From: Tardiphaga sp052076105
GTDB lineage: Bacteria; Pseudomonadota; Alphaproteobacteria; Rhizobiales; Xanthobacteraceae
NCBI RefSeq assembly: GCF_052076105.1
Contig: NZ_CP197245.1
Location: 5,642,001 to 5,706,000 of the forward strand
DNA: 64,000 nucleotides
Direction of reading: 5' to 3'
This document shows, in pieces, positions 51,119 to 61,441 of the stretch; position 1 is the stretch's first letter, and every line of letters begins with the position of its first letter. The position numbers were made by a program, and so were the translations under genes. The notes beneath the pieces were generated by a model. It did no database searches. It saw only the letters and a program-made list of their open reading frames with translations, and was not told the DNA's origin.

Positions 51119-51310
51119 CTATTTGCCGAGGGCGTCGCGCTGGGCGATCAGCCGGTCCAGCTCCTCATTCTGCTGAGCCAACCGATCCGCGGTGCGCTCC
51201 TCGTTGCTCTCGCCGGAGGCCGCGGCGGCCTGCTCGATCAACTGCCGGATATTGTCGCGAAGGATGGCGATGCGATCGTCGAGCTCGGCGGCTGATAGGG
51301 TGGAATCCAT
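51119..51310 (-). CDS. Small coiled-coil protein of unknown function
   Basis: A 63-residue protein, almost entirely helical and charged: LDDRIAILRDNIRQLIEQAA then DRLAQQNEELDRLIAQRDAL. The heptad-like spacing suggests a coiled coil or oligomer. AGGAG lies upstream of ATG 51310. No family is recognised; the size, composition and ribosome site support a real gene. Confidence 0.6.
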   Translation of the reverse strand: MDSTLSAAELDDRIAILRDNIRQLIEQAAAASGESNEERTADRLAQQNEELDRLIAQRDALGK

Positions 51311-51390
51311 GGGGCGATACTCCTGGCCCGCTACGGGCCGTGCACAGATTATAGCGCGCCAGGAGTGCTTTCTATTGAATAATCCGCAGC

Positions 51391-52503
51391 CTAGCCTGCG
51401 CCCATGACGGGGTAGTCAGTATAGCCCGCCACATCCCCGCCGTAGAACGTCGCCCGGTTGTAGGGCGTAAAGGGCGCCTTGCGCTTGATACGCTCCGGCA
51501 GGTCCGGATTGGCGATGAACGGGCGGCCGAAGGCGATGATATCGACATTGCCGGAAGCGACGGCCTCCTCGGCGGAGGTGCCGTCGAAGCCGCCGGCGGT
51601 GACCAGCACGCCGCTCCACATCGGCCTGAACAGCTCATAGGCTGTCGGCACGTTGTTATGGAACACTTCCGCGCGGCCGACGCCACTGGTGCGCGGCTCG
51701 ACGAAATGGAGATAAGCGAGGCCGAGCTTGTCGAGTTCACGGACCACATGGCTGTAGAGTGGCATCGGATCAGCTTCGCCGGAGTCGTTCGAGACACCAT
51801 AGGGAGACAGCCGGACGGCGACACGATCCGCACTCCAGGCGCCGATGACGGCGTTGGTCACTTCGAGCAGCAGGCGGGCGCGGTTCTCGATTGAGCCACC
51901 ATATTGGTCAGTGCGCTGATTGCTGCGGGTCTGCAGGAATTGTTCGAGCAGATAGCCGTTGGCGCCGTGCACCTCGACGCCGTCGAAGCCGGCTTCCTTG
52001 GCGTTGTGCGTGGCCTGTCGGTAGGCGTCGATGATGCGGGGAATTTCGCTGGTCTCCAGAGCGCGGGGCGTCTCGTAAGATACTGTCTCGCCTGAAGCCG
52101 TCCGCGTGGTAGCGTTGATCGCAATGGCTGACGGTGCGACCGGAAGCCCGCCGCCGGGCTGGAACGAGGAATGTGAGGCACGGCCGACATGCCACAGCTG
52201 CAGGAAGATGATGCCGCCTTTGGCATGCACGGCGTCGGTGACCTGACGCCAGCCGGCGATCTGCTCTTTCGAATAGATACCCGGCGTGTTCGGGCTGCCT
52301 TGTCCTTCCTGCATGACCTGCGACGCCTCGGCGATGATCAATCCGCCTTCGGTCGCGCGCTGCGCGTAATATTCGGCATTGAGCGTCCATGCAGCGAGAG
52401 ATGTCTTCTCGGCGCGCATGCGCGTCAGCGGCGCCATCGCGACGCGGTGGCTCAATCGATATGGGCCAACTTGCAGCGGCTGGAACAGGGAAGAAGACGT
52501 CAT
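51391..52503 (-). CDS. Old yellow enzyme-type alkene reductase (NemA-like)
   Basis: A 370-residue FMN barrel enzyme. LSHRVAMAPLTRMRA at the start, QLWHVGRASH, and the classic HGANGYLLEQFLQTRSNQRT block with TDQYGGSIENRARLLLEV are present. It reduces activated C=C bonds of electrophiles, nitro compounds or quinone-like molecules with NAD(P)H. ATG 52503 has GGAG at a good distance. It is divergent from the FdhF/YdeP-like gene and may serve in electrophile defence. Confidence 0.94.
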   Translation of the reverse strand: MTSSSLFQPLQVGPYRLSHRVAMAPLTRMRAEKTSLAAWTLNAEYYAQRATEGGLIIAEASQVMQEGQGSPNTPGIYSKEQIAGWRQVTDAVHAKGGIIFLQLWHVGRASHSSFQPGGGLPVAPSAIAINATTRTASGETVSYETPRALETSEIPRIIDAYRQATHNAKEAGFDGVEVHGANGYLLEQFLQTRSNQRTDQYGGSIENRARLLLEVTNAVIGAWSADRVAVRLSPYGVSNDSGEADPMPLYSHVVRELDKLGLAYLHFVEPRTSGVGRAEVFHNNVPTAYELFRPMWSGVLVTAGGFDGTSAEEAVASGNVDIIAFGRPFIANPDLPERIKRKAPFTPYNRATFYGGDVAGYTDYPVMGAG

Positions 52504-52689
52504 CGGCGCTCCATTCAACATGTCAATCGGGCGATAGCATTCGCGAGAGATGTCGCGACATTCGTATCGTTCAATACAGCGCAGCCTCGGTCAATCAAAG
52601 TTGATGGCATCTATTCGCAGCAATGCAGCCTTTAATGCTACGAGGCGGAATTAGGCCATATGGGCCGGAATGGTGAAGGACGGATCGCG

Positions 52690-54972
52690 ATGGCGAAGAA
52701 GCACGTTCAGGGCGTCGAGGACTATAAAGGTGCGGCCGCAGGCTGGGGTGCGTTGAAGGCAGTGGCCGACGCGGTGCGCGGCCAGATGGCGGTGGTCAAC
52801 GAAACGCACGGCCTCCTGACGATGAACCAGCCACACGGTTTCGATTGTCCGGGCTGCGCCTGGCCCGATCCAAAGCATACGTCGTCATTCGAGTTCTGCG
52901 AGAACGGCGCCAAGGCGGTGTCGTGGGAAGCAACGGCCAAGCGCACCACGCCGGAGTTCTTCGCCGAGCATACCGTGAGCGAACTCTGGAATTGGCATGA
53001 TCACGACCTCGAAAACGAGGGACGTCTCACTCATCCGATGGCCTATGACCGGGCGAGCGACAAGTATCTTCCTATCTCGTGGGAAGATGCGATGGCGCGG
53101 ATCGGTGCCGGCCTGCGCGCTTTGCCTGATCCGAACATGGCCGAATTCTACACGTCGGGCCGTTGCTCTAACGAAGCAGCCTTCATGTATCAGTTGTTCG
53201 TGCGCGAATACGGCACCAACAATTTCCCCGATTGCTCCAACATGTGCCACGAGGCCACCAGCGTCGGACTTCCGGAATCCATCGGCGTCGGCAAGGGTAC
53301 AGTCACGCTGGAGGATTTCGACCATGCGGACGCTGTGTTCTGCATCGGGCACAATCCCGGCACCAATCATCCGCGCATGCTGACGACTCTGCGCGAGTGC
53401 GCCAAGCGCGGCGCTGCCATCGTCTCGATCAATCCGCTGCGCGAGCGCGGGCTGGAGCGGTTCACATCTCCGCAACATCCAGCGGAAATGCTGACGCTCA
53501 GCTCCACGCAGATCTCGTCAACGTATTACCAGGTCAAGGTCGGCGGCGACATTGCAGTGCTGAAGGGCATGATGAAGACCATCGTGGCGCTCGACGCCGC
53601 GAGTCTGGCCGAGGGCGGCCCCGGCGTGCTCGACCGCGCCTTCATCGCAGAACACACTGACGGCATCGAGACGCTGCTCGCGGATCTCGACGCGACCTCA
53701 TGGGAGGCGATCGAACAATCCTCGGGCCTGCTACGCGCGGATATCGAAAATCTCGGCAACATCTACGCCAGGGCCAAGAGCGTGATCGTTAATTACGGTA
53801 TGGGTATCACCCAGCACCGCCACGGCACCGGCAACGTGCAGCAGATCGCCAATCTTCTGATGCTGCGCGGAAATATCGGCCGTCCCGGCGCCGGCATCTC
53901 GCCGCTGCGCGGCCATTCCAACGTGCAGGGTGATCGCACCGTCGGAATCACCGAAGTACCCAACGCCGCGCTGCTCGACGGTATCGAACGCACCTTTGGC
54001 TTCAAGCCGCCGACTGCACATGGTCACGACGCCGTCGCATCGGTGAAGGCAATTCGCGACGGACGATCAAAAGCGTTGATTTGTCTCGGCGGCAATCTCG
54101 CGGTGGCGATGTCAGATCCCGAGGAAACCTATCCGGCGATGCGCAGCCTCGATCTCGTGGTGCATATTGCCACCAAGCTCAATCGCTCGCATCTTCTGAT
54201 CGCGAAAGAGTCGATCATCCTGCCATGCCTTGGCCGGACCGAGATCGACGTGCAGGCGACCGGCCCACAAATGGTGACGGTGGAAGATTCGATGTCGATG
54301 GTGCACGCCTCGCGCGGCGGCTTGAAACCGGCGTCGGAACACCTCAAGTCCGAAACGGCTATCGTCGCCGATATGGCCATCGCGACTTTGCCGAACACCA
54401 AGGTGAAGTGGCTCGATTACGTCGCCGACTACGGCAAGATCCGCGACGCCATCGAGTCGGTCTTCCCGGCCTTCGAGGATTACAATGCGCGGATCAAGAA
54501 GCCGGGTGGCTTCCGGCTGCGCAACGCCGCCTCGGAACGGGAATGGCTGACGCCGAGCAAGAAGGCGCAGTTCCTGGTCTTCTCCGGCGTCTATGAGGAC
54601 GGCCCCGCCGAGACCGCGTTGACGCTGACTACGTTGCGCAGCCACGACCAGTACAACACCACGATCTACGGCATGAACGATCGCTATCGCGGCATCACCG
54701 GGCGGCGCGATGTGGTGTTCGTCAACGAGCAGGACCTCGCCCGCCGCGGACTGAGCCACGGCGATCTGATCGACATCGTGCTGGACCGTCCGGACAGCGC
54801 GTCACGCGCGCTGCGTCGGGTGACAGCGGTGGCTTACAACATTCCACAAGGATCGGTGGCGGCCTATTATCCGGAGGCGAATGTGCTCGTGTCGCTCGAC
54901 CAGCACGATTTGAAGTCGGGAACGCCGGCCTACAAATCGATCCCGATTCGGATCGAGGCGTCTGCAGCTTAA
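52690..54972 (+). CDS. FdhF/YdeP-family molybdopterin oxidoreductase
   Basis: A 760-residue enzyme. DCPGCAWPDPKHTSSFEFCE carries the cysteine set of the YdeP branch, GRCSNEAAFMYQLFVREYGT and FPDCSNMCHEATS follow, and GMGITQHRHGTGNVQQIANL with LRGNIGRPGAGISPLRGHSN is typical. Family members are linked to formate or acid-stress metabolism but most are undefined. It lacks a Tat signal. The start ATG 52690 is preferred to 52660 because of the AAGGA site upstream. A second molybdopterin enzyme lies 1.7 kb away in the other direction. Confidence 0.9.
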   Translation: MAKKHVQGVEDYKGAAAGWGALKAVADAVRGQMAVVNETHGLLTMNQPHGFDCPGCAWPDPKHTSSFEFCENGAKAVSWEATAKRTTPEFFAEHTVSELWNWHDHDLENEGRLTHPMAYDRASDKYLPISWEDAMARIGAGLRALPDPNMAEFYTSGRCSNEAAFMYQLFVREYGTNNFPDCSNMCHEATSVGLPESIGVGKGTVTLEDFDHADAVFCIGHNPGTNHPRMLTTLRECAKRGAAIVSINPLRERGLERFTSPQHPAEMLTLSSTQISSTYYQVKVGGDIAVLKGMMKTIVALDAASLAEGGPGVLDRAFIAEHTDGIETLLADLDATSWEAIEQSSGLLRADIENLGNIYARAKSVIVNYGMGITQHRHGTGNVQQIANLLMLRGNIGRPGAGISPLRGHSNVQGDRTVGITEVPNAALLDGIERTFGFKPPTAHGHDAVASVKAIRDGRSKALICLGGNLAVAMSDPEETYPAMRSLDLVVHIATKLNRSHLLIAKESIILPCLGRTEIDVQATGPQMVTVEDSMSMVHASRGGLKPASEHLKSETAIVADMAIATLPNTKVKWLDYVADYGKIRDAIESVFPAFEDYNARIKKPGGFRLRNAASEREWLTPSKKAQFLVFSGVYEDGPAETALTLTTLRSHDQYNTTIYGMNDRYRGITGRRDVVFVNEQDLARRGLSHGDLIDIVLDRPDSASRALRRVTAVAYNIPQGSVAAYYPEANVLVSLDQHDLKSGTPAYKSIPIRIEASAA

Positions 54973-54999
54973 GCTGCACCGCAGCATCATGAGCGCATG

Positions 55000-55022
55000 A
55001 CCGCCACGGCTTTCGTGGCGGT
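55000..55022 (+). terminator. Hairpin after the FdhF/YdeP-like gene
   Basis: ACCGCCACG at 55000-55008 pairs exactly with CGTGGCGGT at 55014-55022 around a 5-base loop. It lies 28 bp after the stop codon and before the MFS gene, so the two genes may not be fully co-transcribed. Confidence 0.55.
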
Positions 55023-55056
55023 TGCTGCGTGGCGTGTTTCCGCGTAGGCGAGCGCC

Positions 55057-56337
55057 ATGACCAGCGCTGCCGAATCCCCCACCTTCAAGCCTATCGTCGT
55101 TGATCCGCCTGTGAGCGTAGCCCTCGTGGCTGCGATGCTCATTCTGACTTGCGGGCATGTATTGTCCAACATGCTGCGCACCACGCCGGCGGTCGCGATC
55201 GACCTGATGTCGGCCGATCTCGGCGTCACGCCGCAGACACTGGCCGCGCTGACCTCGGCCTATCATTTTTTCTTCGCACTGCTGCAGATTCCGGTCGGCG
55301 TGGCGCTGGATCGCTACAGCATCCGCACGGTATCGCTCGTGCTGTTCGCCGGCACGATCTGCGGTGCGGCGATCGCCGCGCTATCGACAGGGCCTCTGTC
55401 GTTCTTCGCGTCGCAGGCCACGATCGGCATGGCGACGTCGGGCATGCTGATGTGCCCGATGACGCTCGCGGCAAAGCGGCTGACACCGGCGCAGTTCGGT
55501 CTGTGGTCTGGCATCATTCTGTCATTCGGCAATGCGGGGCTGCTGTTGTCGGCCAGTCCGCTGGCTTATGTCGTCGAGCATTGGGGCTGGCGCGCCGGTT
55601 TCTGGATTGCGGCGGCCGCGGCGATCGTCGTGGCCATGCTGATCGCGATTATCGTCCCGTCGTCGCGTCCCGAAGGTCAACAGCGCGCACTCCTGGGGGA
55701 GATGGTTTCGGTCCTGCAGCTCGGTGTCTCCCGCGCAGTGCGCGGTATCGTGATCCTCGCCTTCGTGTCGCTGGCGGTTCAACTCGTGTTGCGTGGCCTT
55801 TGGGCAGGCCCCTGGTTGATGAATATCAAGGGACTGTCGCGCATAGAGGCCGGCAATGTGCTGGTCCTGTTTACGGTAGCGCTTGTGGTTGGACCGGCGC
55901 TGTCGGGCTTGCTCGATCGCAAGCTGGGTCATCGCCGCGTGCTGCTGTTCGTGGTCCATTTGTGTGCCGCAGCGCTGTTGCTTGTGATGGCGCTCGGTGC
56001 ACCGGGCTATCCGTTGGCCACGCTTTTCGGCCTGCCAGTGATGCCGGTGGCAGTCGATACCGGCCTTCTGGTGGTCATCGGCGTGCTCGTTGCCATGCAG
56101 CCGCTCGTCTATGCGATGATCCGCCAGGTCGTTGCTGCCGAGAACATTGGCAAGGCGCTTTCCGCGGCCAATCTCGCCTTCTTTCTCGGCACTGCAGTGA
56201 TGCAGTCGGCTACCAGCCCGATCGCAGCCGCCTGGGGATTGCCTGCAGTTTTAATCTCAATGGCGGTATTCCTGACCATCTGCACGTTTCTCTTTTTCGT
56301 GCTGACGCGTCCCGCAGCGCAGCGCGGGACTGCATAA
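55057..56337 (+). CDS. Major facilitator superfamily transporter
   Basis: A 426-residue membrane protein with about twelve hydrophobic segments. VALDRYSIRTVSLVLFAGTI follows the second helix as in MFS loop A, and LSGLLDRKLGHRRVLLF repeats this pattern in the second half. The long central loop falls near residue 210. Substrate is unknown; the gene follows the FdhF/YdeP-like enzyme with a hairpin between. Confidence 0.9.
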   Translation: MTSAAESPTFKPIVVDPPVSVALVAAMLILTCGHVLSNMLRTTPAVAIDLMSADLGVTPQTLAALTSAYHFFFALLQIPVGVALDRYSIRTVSLVLFAGTICGAAIAALSTGPLSFFASQATIGMATSGMLMCPMTLAAKRLTPAQFGLWSGIILSFGNAGLLLSASPLAYVVEHWGWRAGFWIAAAAAIVVAMLIAIIVPSSRPEGQQRALLGEMVSVLQLGVSRAVRGIVILAFVSLAVQLVLRGLWAGPWLMNIKGLSRIEAGNVLVLFTVALVVGPALSGLLDRKLGHRRVLLFVVHLCAAALLLVMALGAPGYPLATLFGLPVMPVAVDTGLLVVIGVLVAMQPLVYAMIRQVVAAENIGKALSAANLAFFLGTAVMQSATSPIAAAWGLPAVLISMAVFLTICTFLFFVLTRPAAQRGTA

Positions 56338-56470
56338 CAGGTTCGTTATGATTGCGACGGCAAGTTGCTAGCATTGCCGTGAGTCCTATGGTCTGATGCG
56401 CAGAGTGACGCGATCAAGACGTCGCGCACGGTCTCGCATCGCGGGGCGCCTCACACAGGGAGGACGTGAC

Positions 56471-56680
56471 TTGCCGTTTTTCGTCAGGGGAACCGATACG
56501 TCAGGGACTGTTTCACTCCGCCGCGACAATGCCGCCGGAGCTGTCAAGAAGGCCAAGGAGCTGCTCGATGACGGCAGCTGGGATGTTGAGATCACCGGTC
56601 CGGATGGGCTTCCGCATCCGATCGCCGAATTCGAGGCAATGTATTCCACCGGCGCGACGGCGGCCGTGCACGCGCGATAG
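56471..56680 (+). CDS. Small protein of unknown function
   Basis: A 69-residue protein beginning PFFVRGTDTSGTVSLRRDNA and containing AVKKAKELLDDGSWDVEITG then PDGLPHPIAEFEAM. The helix-turn-strand layout is compact and looks like a real small protein. Start TTG 56471 is chosen because GGAGG lies seven bases upstream; the longer frame to 56396 begins with a low-complexity Arg-rich stretch. No family was recognised. Confidence 0.55.
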   Translation: MPFFVRGTDTSGTVSLRRDNAAGAVKKAKELLDDGSWDVEITGPDGLPHPIAEFEAMYSTGATAAVHAR

Positions 56681-56699
56681 TCGATAGGCAAGGGATGCA

Positions 56700-57647
56700 G
56701 TGACAACGACCGATCTTGTCCTGCATCACTATCCGCGTTCGCCGTTTGCCGAGAAGGTGCGCATCGCCTTCGGATTGAAAGGCCTGTCTTGGCGCTCGGT
56801 GATCCAGCCGCGGATCGCTCCGAAGCCACAGCTTGTGCCGCTCACCGGAGGCTATCGCCGCATTCCGGTTCTGCAGATTGGCGCGGATATCTATTGCGAT
56901 ACACGCCGCATTCTCGCTGAACTCGAACGGCGTTTTCCCGAGCCAACGCTTTATCCGACGGGCACGCGCGGTCAGGCCGATATTATCGCGGCCTGGGCCG
57001 ATCGCGCGCTCTTTGCCAATGCTCTTGGACTGGTCTTCGGGCTGAACGGCGATCGTTTCCCGCCGGAGCTGCATGCCGATCGCGCAAGTTTCACGTCAGG
57101 CAAGTTCGATGGCTGGAATAGCGTGAAGATGCGTATGCAAATTCCCGCGCTGCGCGAACAGTTTCGCATCCATCGTGCATGGCTCAGCGACTGGCTCGCG
57201 CATGGCGACGCGTTCCTGCTCGGCCAGGCGCCGTCACTTGCCGATCTCGCCGTCTATCATCCGCTCTGGTACCTGCGCGGCAATCTTGGCGAGGGTGAAG
57301 GTCTTGCCGAATACCTACCTGTGCTTGCGTGGATGGATAGGGTCGCGTCGCTGGGCCACGGACCGGTTGAGGAGCTATCGCCCGAACACGCGCTGAATAT
57401 AGCGCGGCTCGGCCAGCCATTGGCGTCATCCGCTTCTGCTCACGACGATATTGCGGATGATCAAGGTCAGCCACTCAAGGAAGGCGCGATGATATCGGTC
57501 ACGCCGACCGATTGGGGTTTCGATCCCGTCATCGGCGCATTTGTTTCTGGCGGACATGACAGCATCGCTGTGCGGCGTGAAGATCCCGATGTCGGCGTAA
57601 CGGCAGTGCATTTTCCGCGTGCAGGATTTGCGATTGCCCGGCTGTGA
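56700..57647 (+). CDS. Glutathione S-transferase-like protein with extra C-terminal segment
   Basis: A 315-residue protein. The thioredoxin-like N-terminal domain begins VLHHYPRSPFAEKVRIAFGL, with Ser in place of a catalytic Cys, then IPVLQIGADIYCDTRRILAE. A helical GST C-terminal domain follows (LAHGDAFLLGQAPSLADLAV). The last 75 or so residues, from the DDIADDQGQPLKEGAMISVT segment on, are not part of a usual GST. Start is GTG 56700; no ATG is nearby. It could handle a glutathione conjugate for the neighbouring importer, but this is a guess. Confidence 0.82.
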   Translation: MTTTDLVLHHYPRSPFAEKVRIAFGLKGLSWRSVIQPRIAPKPQLVPLTGGYRRIPVLQIGADIYCDTRRILAELERRFPEPTLYPTGTRGQADIIAAWADRALFANALGLVFGLNGDRFPPELHADRASFTSGKFDGWNSVKMRMQIPALREQFRIHRAWLSDWLAHGDAFLLGQAPSLADLAVYHPLWYLRGNLGEGEGLAEYLPVLAWMDRVASLGHGPVEELSPEHALNIARLGQPLASSASAHDDIADDQGQPLKEGAMISVTPTDWGFDPVIGAFVSGGHDSIAVRREDPDVGVTAVHFPRAGFAIARL

Positions 57648-57855
57648 AAGCCCTCTCGCAGATGCATGGCCCTCATTCGTTATTTCCTTGCGCCGCAATT
57701 TGACGCAGCTGCGCAAAGGCGGCTAAGTCCGAAAACGCTGCCTGACTGCGATATGCAGACTCCCAATCTGCGGCGCAGTGTTCGACACTTCAGCGCCCAG
57801 TAACAGAACAAGAAAGCACGCCGTTTCAGCGACGTTGTGCATCGGAGGATACGAC

Positions 57856-59100
57856 ATGACCATGACCCGCCGCACGTTTGGACTTGGTGCCTCTGCCGTT
57901 CTGGCAGGGCCGATCGCTGCGCCGTTCATTCGCGGTGCAGGCGCCGCCGAACCGGCGATCCGCATCGGCATGGTCAATTCGATGAGTGGTGGTCTTGCCG
58001 CCTATGCGCAGGAAGGCCAGCCGGCTTTCGAATACATCATCAAGAAGATCAATGCCGAGGGCGGTATCAAGAGCAAGGGCGGCGCGAAGATCGAGCTGGT
58101 GCTGGCAGATGATACCAGCCAGCCGGCGCGAACTGCCGCAGAAGCACGGCGCCTGATCACCGAAGAAAAGGTGCAGCTTCTGACCGGCACCATTCTCAGC
58201 GCGCAGATGCTGGCGCTGACGCCGGTGGTCGACGAAGCCAAGATTCCGACGCTGTCGGTCTGGGCCGGCGGGTCGCAGTCGAACTACATGTTCACGCTGG
58301 GATATCCCTATGATCGCGGCTATGCGCAGACCATGCATGACTTCGTCATCTCGCTGCGCGACGATTTCAAGTTTCCGATCAAGACCGCTGTCATGGCCTA
58401 TTCGAATTACGAGGCCGGCCAGCAGTCCAACAAGTTCCTGGTCGAGAAGCTGAAGGCCAGCGGCATCCAGATCATCGGCGAAGCGGCGCTCGATATTCGT
58501 GCGCAGGACCAGACCGCGGCCATGGTTCGTATCCGCTCGCTCAAGCCGGACGTCGTCGTCGGTCTTGTGACGCCGCGTGACGGCATTCTGCTGCATCAGG
58601 CGCGTTACAATCTGAACTATCACGGCAGCATCTTCTGCGGCGGCACCGGCGGCTATTCGGATCTGTCGCTCTGGAAGGATCTCGGCCCCGAGATAGGCAA
58701 GGCCGTGCTGACGAGGAATCTGTTCGGCATGACCGGATTCAGCGCCGGCGCCAAGATCGAGTCGATGCAGAAGATCGTCACGGAATTGCGCGATGTCGCC
58801 AAGCTCGACAAGATTGGCCAGGGCGCCGTGCAATATGCCCAGGCGGCGCGCGTGCTGCAGCAAGTGCTGGAAAACGCCAAGTCACTGCAGAGCGAGGCGC
58901 TGCTGGACGCATTGAAGAACGTCAACATCCCGGCGGGCGATCCGAACCTCTACATTGCCAAGCCGAAGGGCCTGCAATTCGCGGAAGATCGCCTGCTCAA
59001 GGATGGTTCTGCGATGTTCATCCAGTGGACCCCCGAGCAGGATCAGCAGGTCGTGTTCCCGAAGGAATTCGCCCAGGTTCCGCCGCGGCCGAAGTCCTGA
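57856..59100 (+). CDS. Branched-chain amino acid-type ABC substrate-binding protein (second Liv system)
   Basis: A 414-residue periplasmic protein. A Tat-like start (TRRTFGLGASAVLAGPIAAP) is followed by IRIGMVNSMSGGLAAYAQEG and KIELVLADDTSQPARTAAEA, typical of LivK-like Peripla_BP_6 proteins. GGAGG lies about 10 bases before ATG 57856. It heads a five-gene importer operon. The ligand is unknown; it differs clearly from the binding protein at 17801. Confidence 0.93.
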   Translation: MTMTRRTFGLGASAVLAGPIAAPFIRGAGAAEPAIRIGMVNSMSGGLAAYAQEGQPAFEYIIKKINAEGGIKSKGGAKIELVLADDTSQPARTAAEARRLITEEKVQLLTGTILSAQMLALTPVVDEAKIPTLSVWAGGSQSNYMFTLGYPYDRGYAQTMHDFVISLRDDFKFPIKTAVMAYSNYEAGQQSNKFLVEKLKASGIQIIGEAALDIRAQDQTAAMVRIRSLKPDVVVGLVTPRDGILLHQARYNLNYHGSIFCGGTGGYSDLSLWKDLGPEIGKAVLTRNLFGMTGFSAGAKIESMQKIVTELRDVAKLDKIGQGAVQYAQAARVLQQVLENAKSLQSEALLDALKNVNIPAGDPNLYIAKPKGLQFAEDRLLKDGSAMFIQWTPEQDQQVVFPKEFAQVPPRPKS

Positions 59101-59145
59101 TCGACGCAGCACTAAGGCTCGGCGCAACATAAAGAGTGGACGGCT

Positions 59146-59857
59146 GTGGCATTTCTGGAAGTCTCCAACATCACCAGGCGGTTTGGCGGACTGGTCGCGC
59201 TCAACGCGGTGAGTTTCGAAGTCGAGAAGGGCGAGATTCTCGGCATCATCGGCCCGAACGGCGCCGGCAAGACCACCTTGTTCGGTGTGATCTCCGGCTT
59301 CATTCCGCCGAGCTCGGGCGACGTCGTCTATGACGGCGAAAGCATCATCGGCGTATCGCCCGACCGGCTGGTGCGCCGCGGATTGATGCGCTCGTTCCAG
59401 ATCGTCCAGTCCTTTGCCGATATGACGACGCTCGATGTCGTGACGACCGCAGCACTGACGCGCCGGCCGATGCGCGAAGCCATCGACTATGCGGCCCAGG
59501 CGCTGCTGCGCGTCGGCCTCGGCGGCAAGGAGCACAAGACGCCGGCGACGCTGTCGCTGCAGGACAAAAAACTGCTGGAGCTGGCGAAGTGCATCGCCAC
59601 CGATCCGCGCTGCATTCTGCTCGACGAGGTGATGGCCGGCCTGACCATGGCCGAGACCGCCGCGCCGATCGCGATCATCGAGGAACTCAACAAGCAGGGC
59701 GTCACCATTGTGATGGTCGAGCATGTGATGCCGGTGATCATGCGGCTGGCGCAGCGCATGGTGGTCATCAATTTCGGCGAGAAGATCGCGCAGGGCACGC
59801 CCGACGAGATCATTCGGGATCAGCGCGTCGTCGATGCCTATTTCGGAGATCATCTCG

Positions 59858-59865
<8 letters not shown>
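59146..59865 (+). CDS. Liv-type ABC ATPase (LivG family), second system
   Basis: A 239-residue ATPase. Walker A GPNGAGKTTLFGVI, Walker B CILLDEVMAGL and the unusual signature LSLQDKKLLELAKC in place of LSGGQ are seen; this variant occurs in other LivG proteins. The start is GTG 59146. It overlaps the next ATPase gene by eight bases. Confidence 0.93.
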
Positions 59866-60562
<697 letters not shown>

Positions 60563-60574
60563 TCGGAGAGTGAT

Positions 60575-61441
60575 GTGAGCGAACTTTATCAGGCTCTCGC
60601 CCAAGGCCTTCTGATCGGCGCCACCTATGGTTTGCTGGCGCTCGGTATGGGGCTCGTCTACGGCGTATCGGGCGTCGTCAATTTTTCGCATGGCGATTTC
60701 ATCTCCCTCGGCATGTTCATGTGCCTCGCGCTGTATTCCGCCTTCGCCATGGACCCCTATGTGTCCATCATCATCACCGTGCCGCTGATGACCGCCATCG
60801 GCGCACTGGTTTATATCTTCCTGATACGGCCGATGGTCGGGCATCAGTTCCTGATGGTGGTGCAACTGACGCTCGGTCTCAGTCTGGTGCTGCAGAACGG
60901 CATCCTGATGGTGTTCGGCGGCGAGCCGGCGCGCACCCCCTCCTTCGTCGAGTCCAAGTTGATCATTCTCGGTGACGTGGTGCTGCGGGTGCCGCATATC
61001 GTGGCCTTCGTCGTCTCCTTTGCACTCGCTATCGGTCTCTACATCATGCTGCGCTCGACCGATTTCGGTCGCTCGATCCGCGCCGTGCACCAGAATGCCC
61101 ATGCTGCAGCGTTGATGGGCATCAATGTCGGCCGCGTCCAGGTGCTCACCTTTGCGCTCGGCATCGGCATTCTCGCATTGGCGGCCGCGCTGCTGCTGCC
61201 TGGCACGCCGATCCAGCCGACCCAGGGCCTGCGCTACACCGTGATCACGCTTTTGGTGGTGGTGCTTGGCGGCATGACCAATTTCGTCGGCATCATGCTT
61301 GGTGGCCTGATCATCGGTATCGCCGAAGCCTTCGGCACGATCTATCTCGACGGCCCGATCGGCCTGCTGCTGCCTTACATCATCTTCGTGGCGATCATGC
61401 TGTTTCTCCCGAAGGGCCTGACCTGGAGCTCGGCACGATGA
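60575..61441 (+). CDS. Liv-type ABC permease (LivH family), second system
   Basis: A 288-residue permease with about eight hydrophobic segments. GLLALGMGLVYGVSGVVNFS with the following HGDF, and VVLGGMTNFVGIMLGGLIIG near the end, are LivH hallmarks. Start is GTG 60575, with GGAGAG upstream. It overlaps LivM by four bases. Confidence 0.94.
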   Translation: MSELYQALAQGLLIGATYGLLALGMGLVYGVSGVVNFSHGDFISLGMFMCLALYSAFAMDPYVSIIITVPLMTAIGALVYIFLIRPMVGHQFLMVVQLTLGLSLVLQNGILMVFGGEPARTPSFVESKLIILGDVVLRVPHIVAFVVSFALAIGLYIMLRSTDFGRSIRAVHQNAHAAALMGINVGRVQVLTFALGIGILALAAALLLPGTPIQPTQGLRYTVITLLVVVLGGMTNFVGIMLGGLIIGIAEAFGTIYLDGPIGLLLPYIIFVAIMLFLPKGLTWSSAR

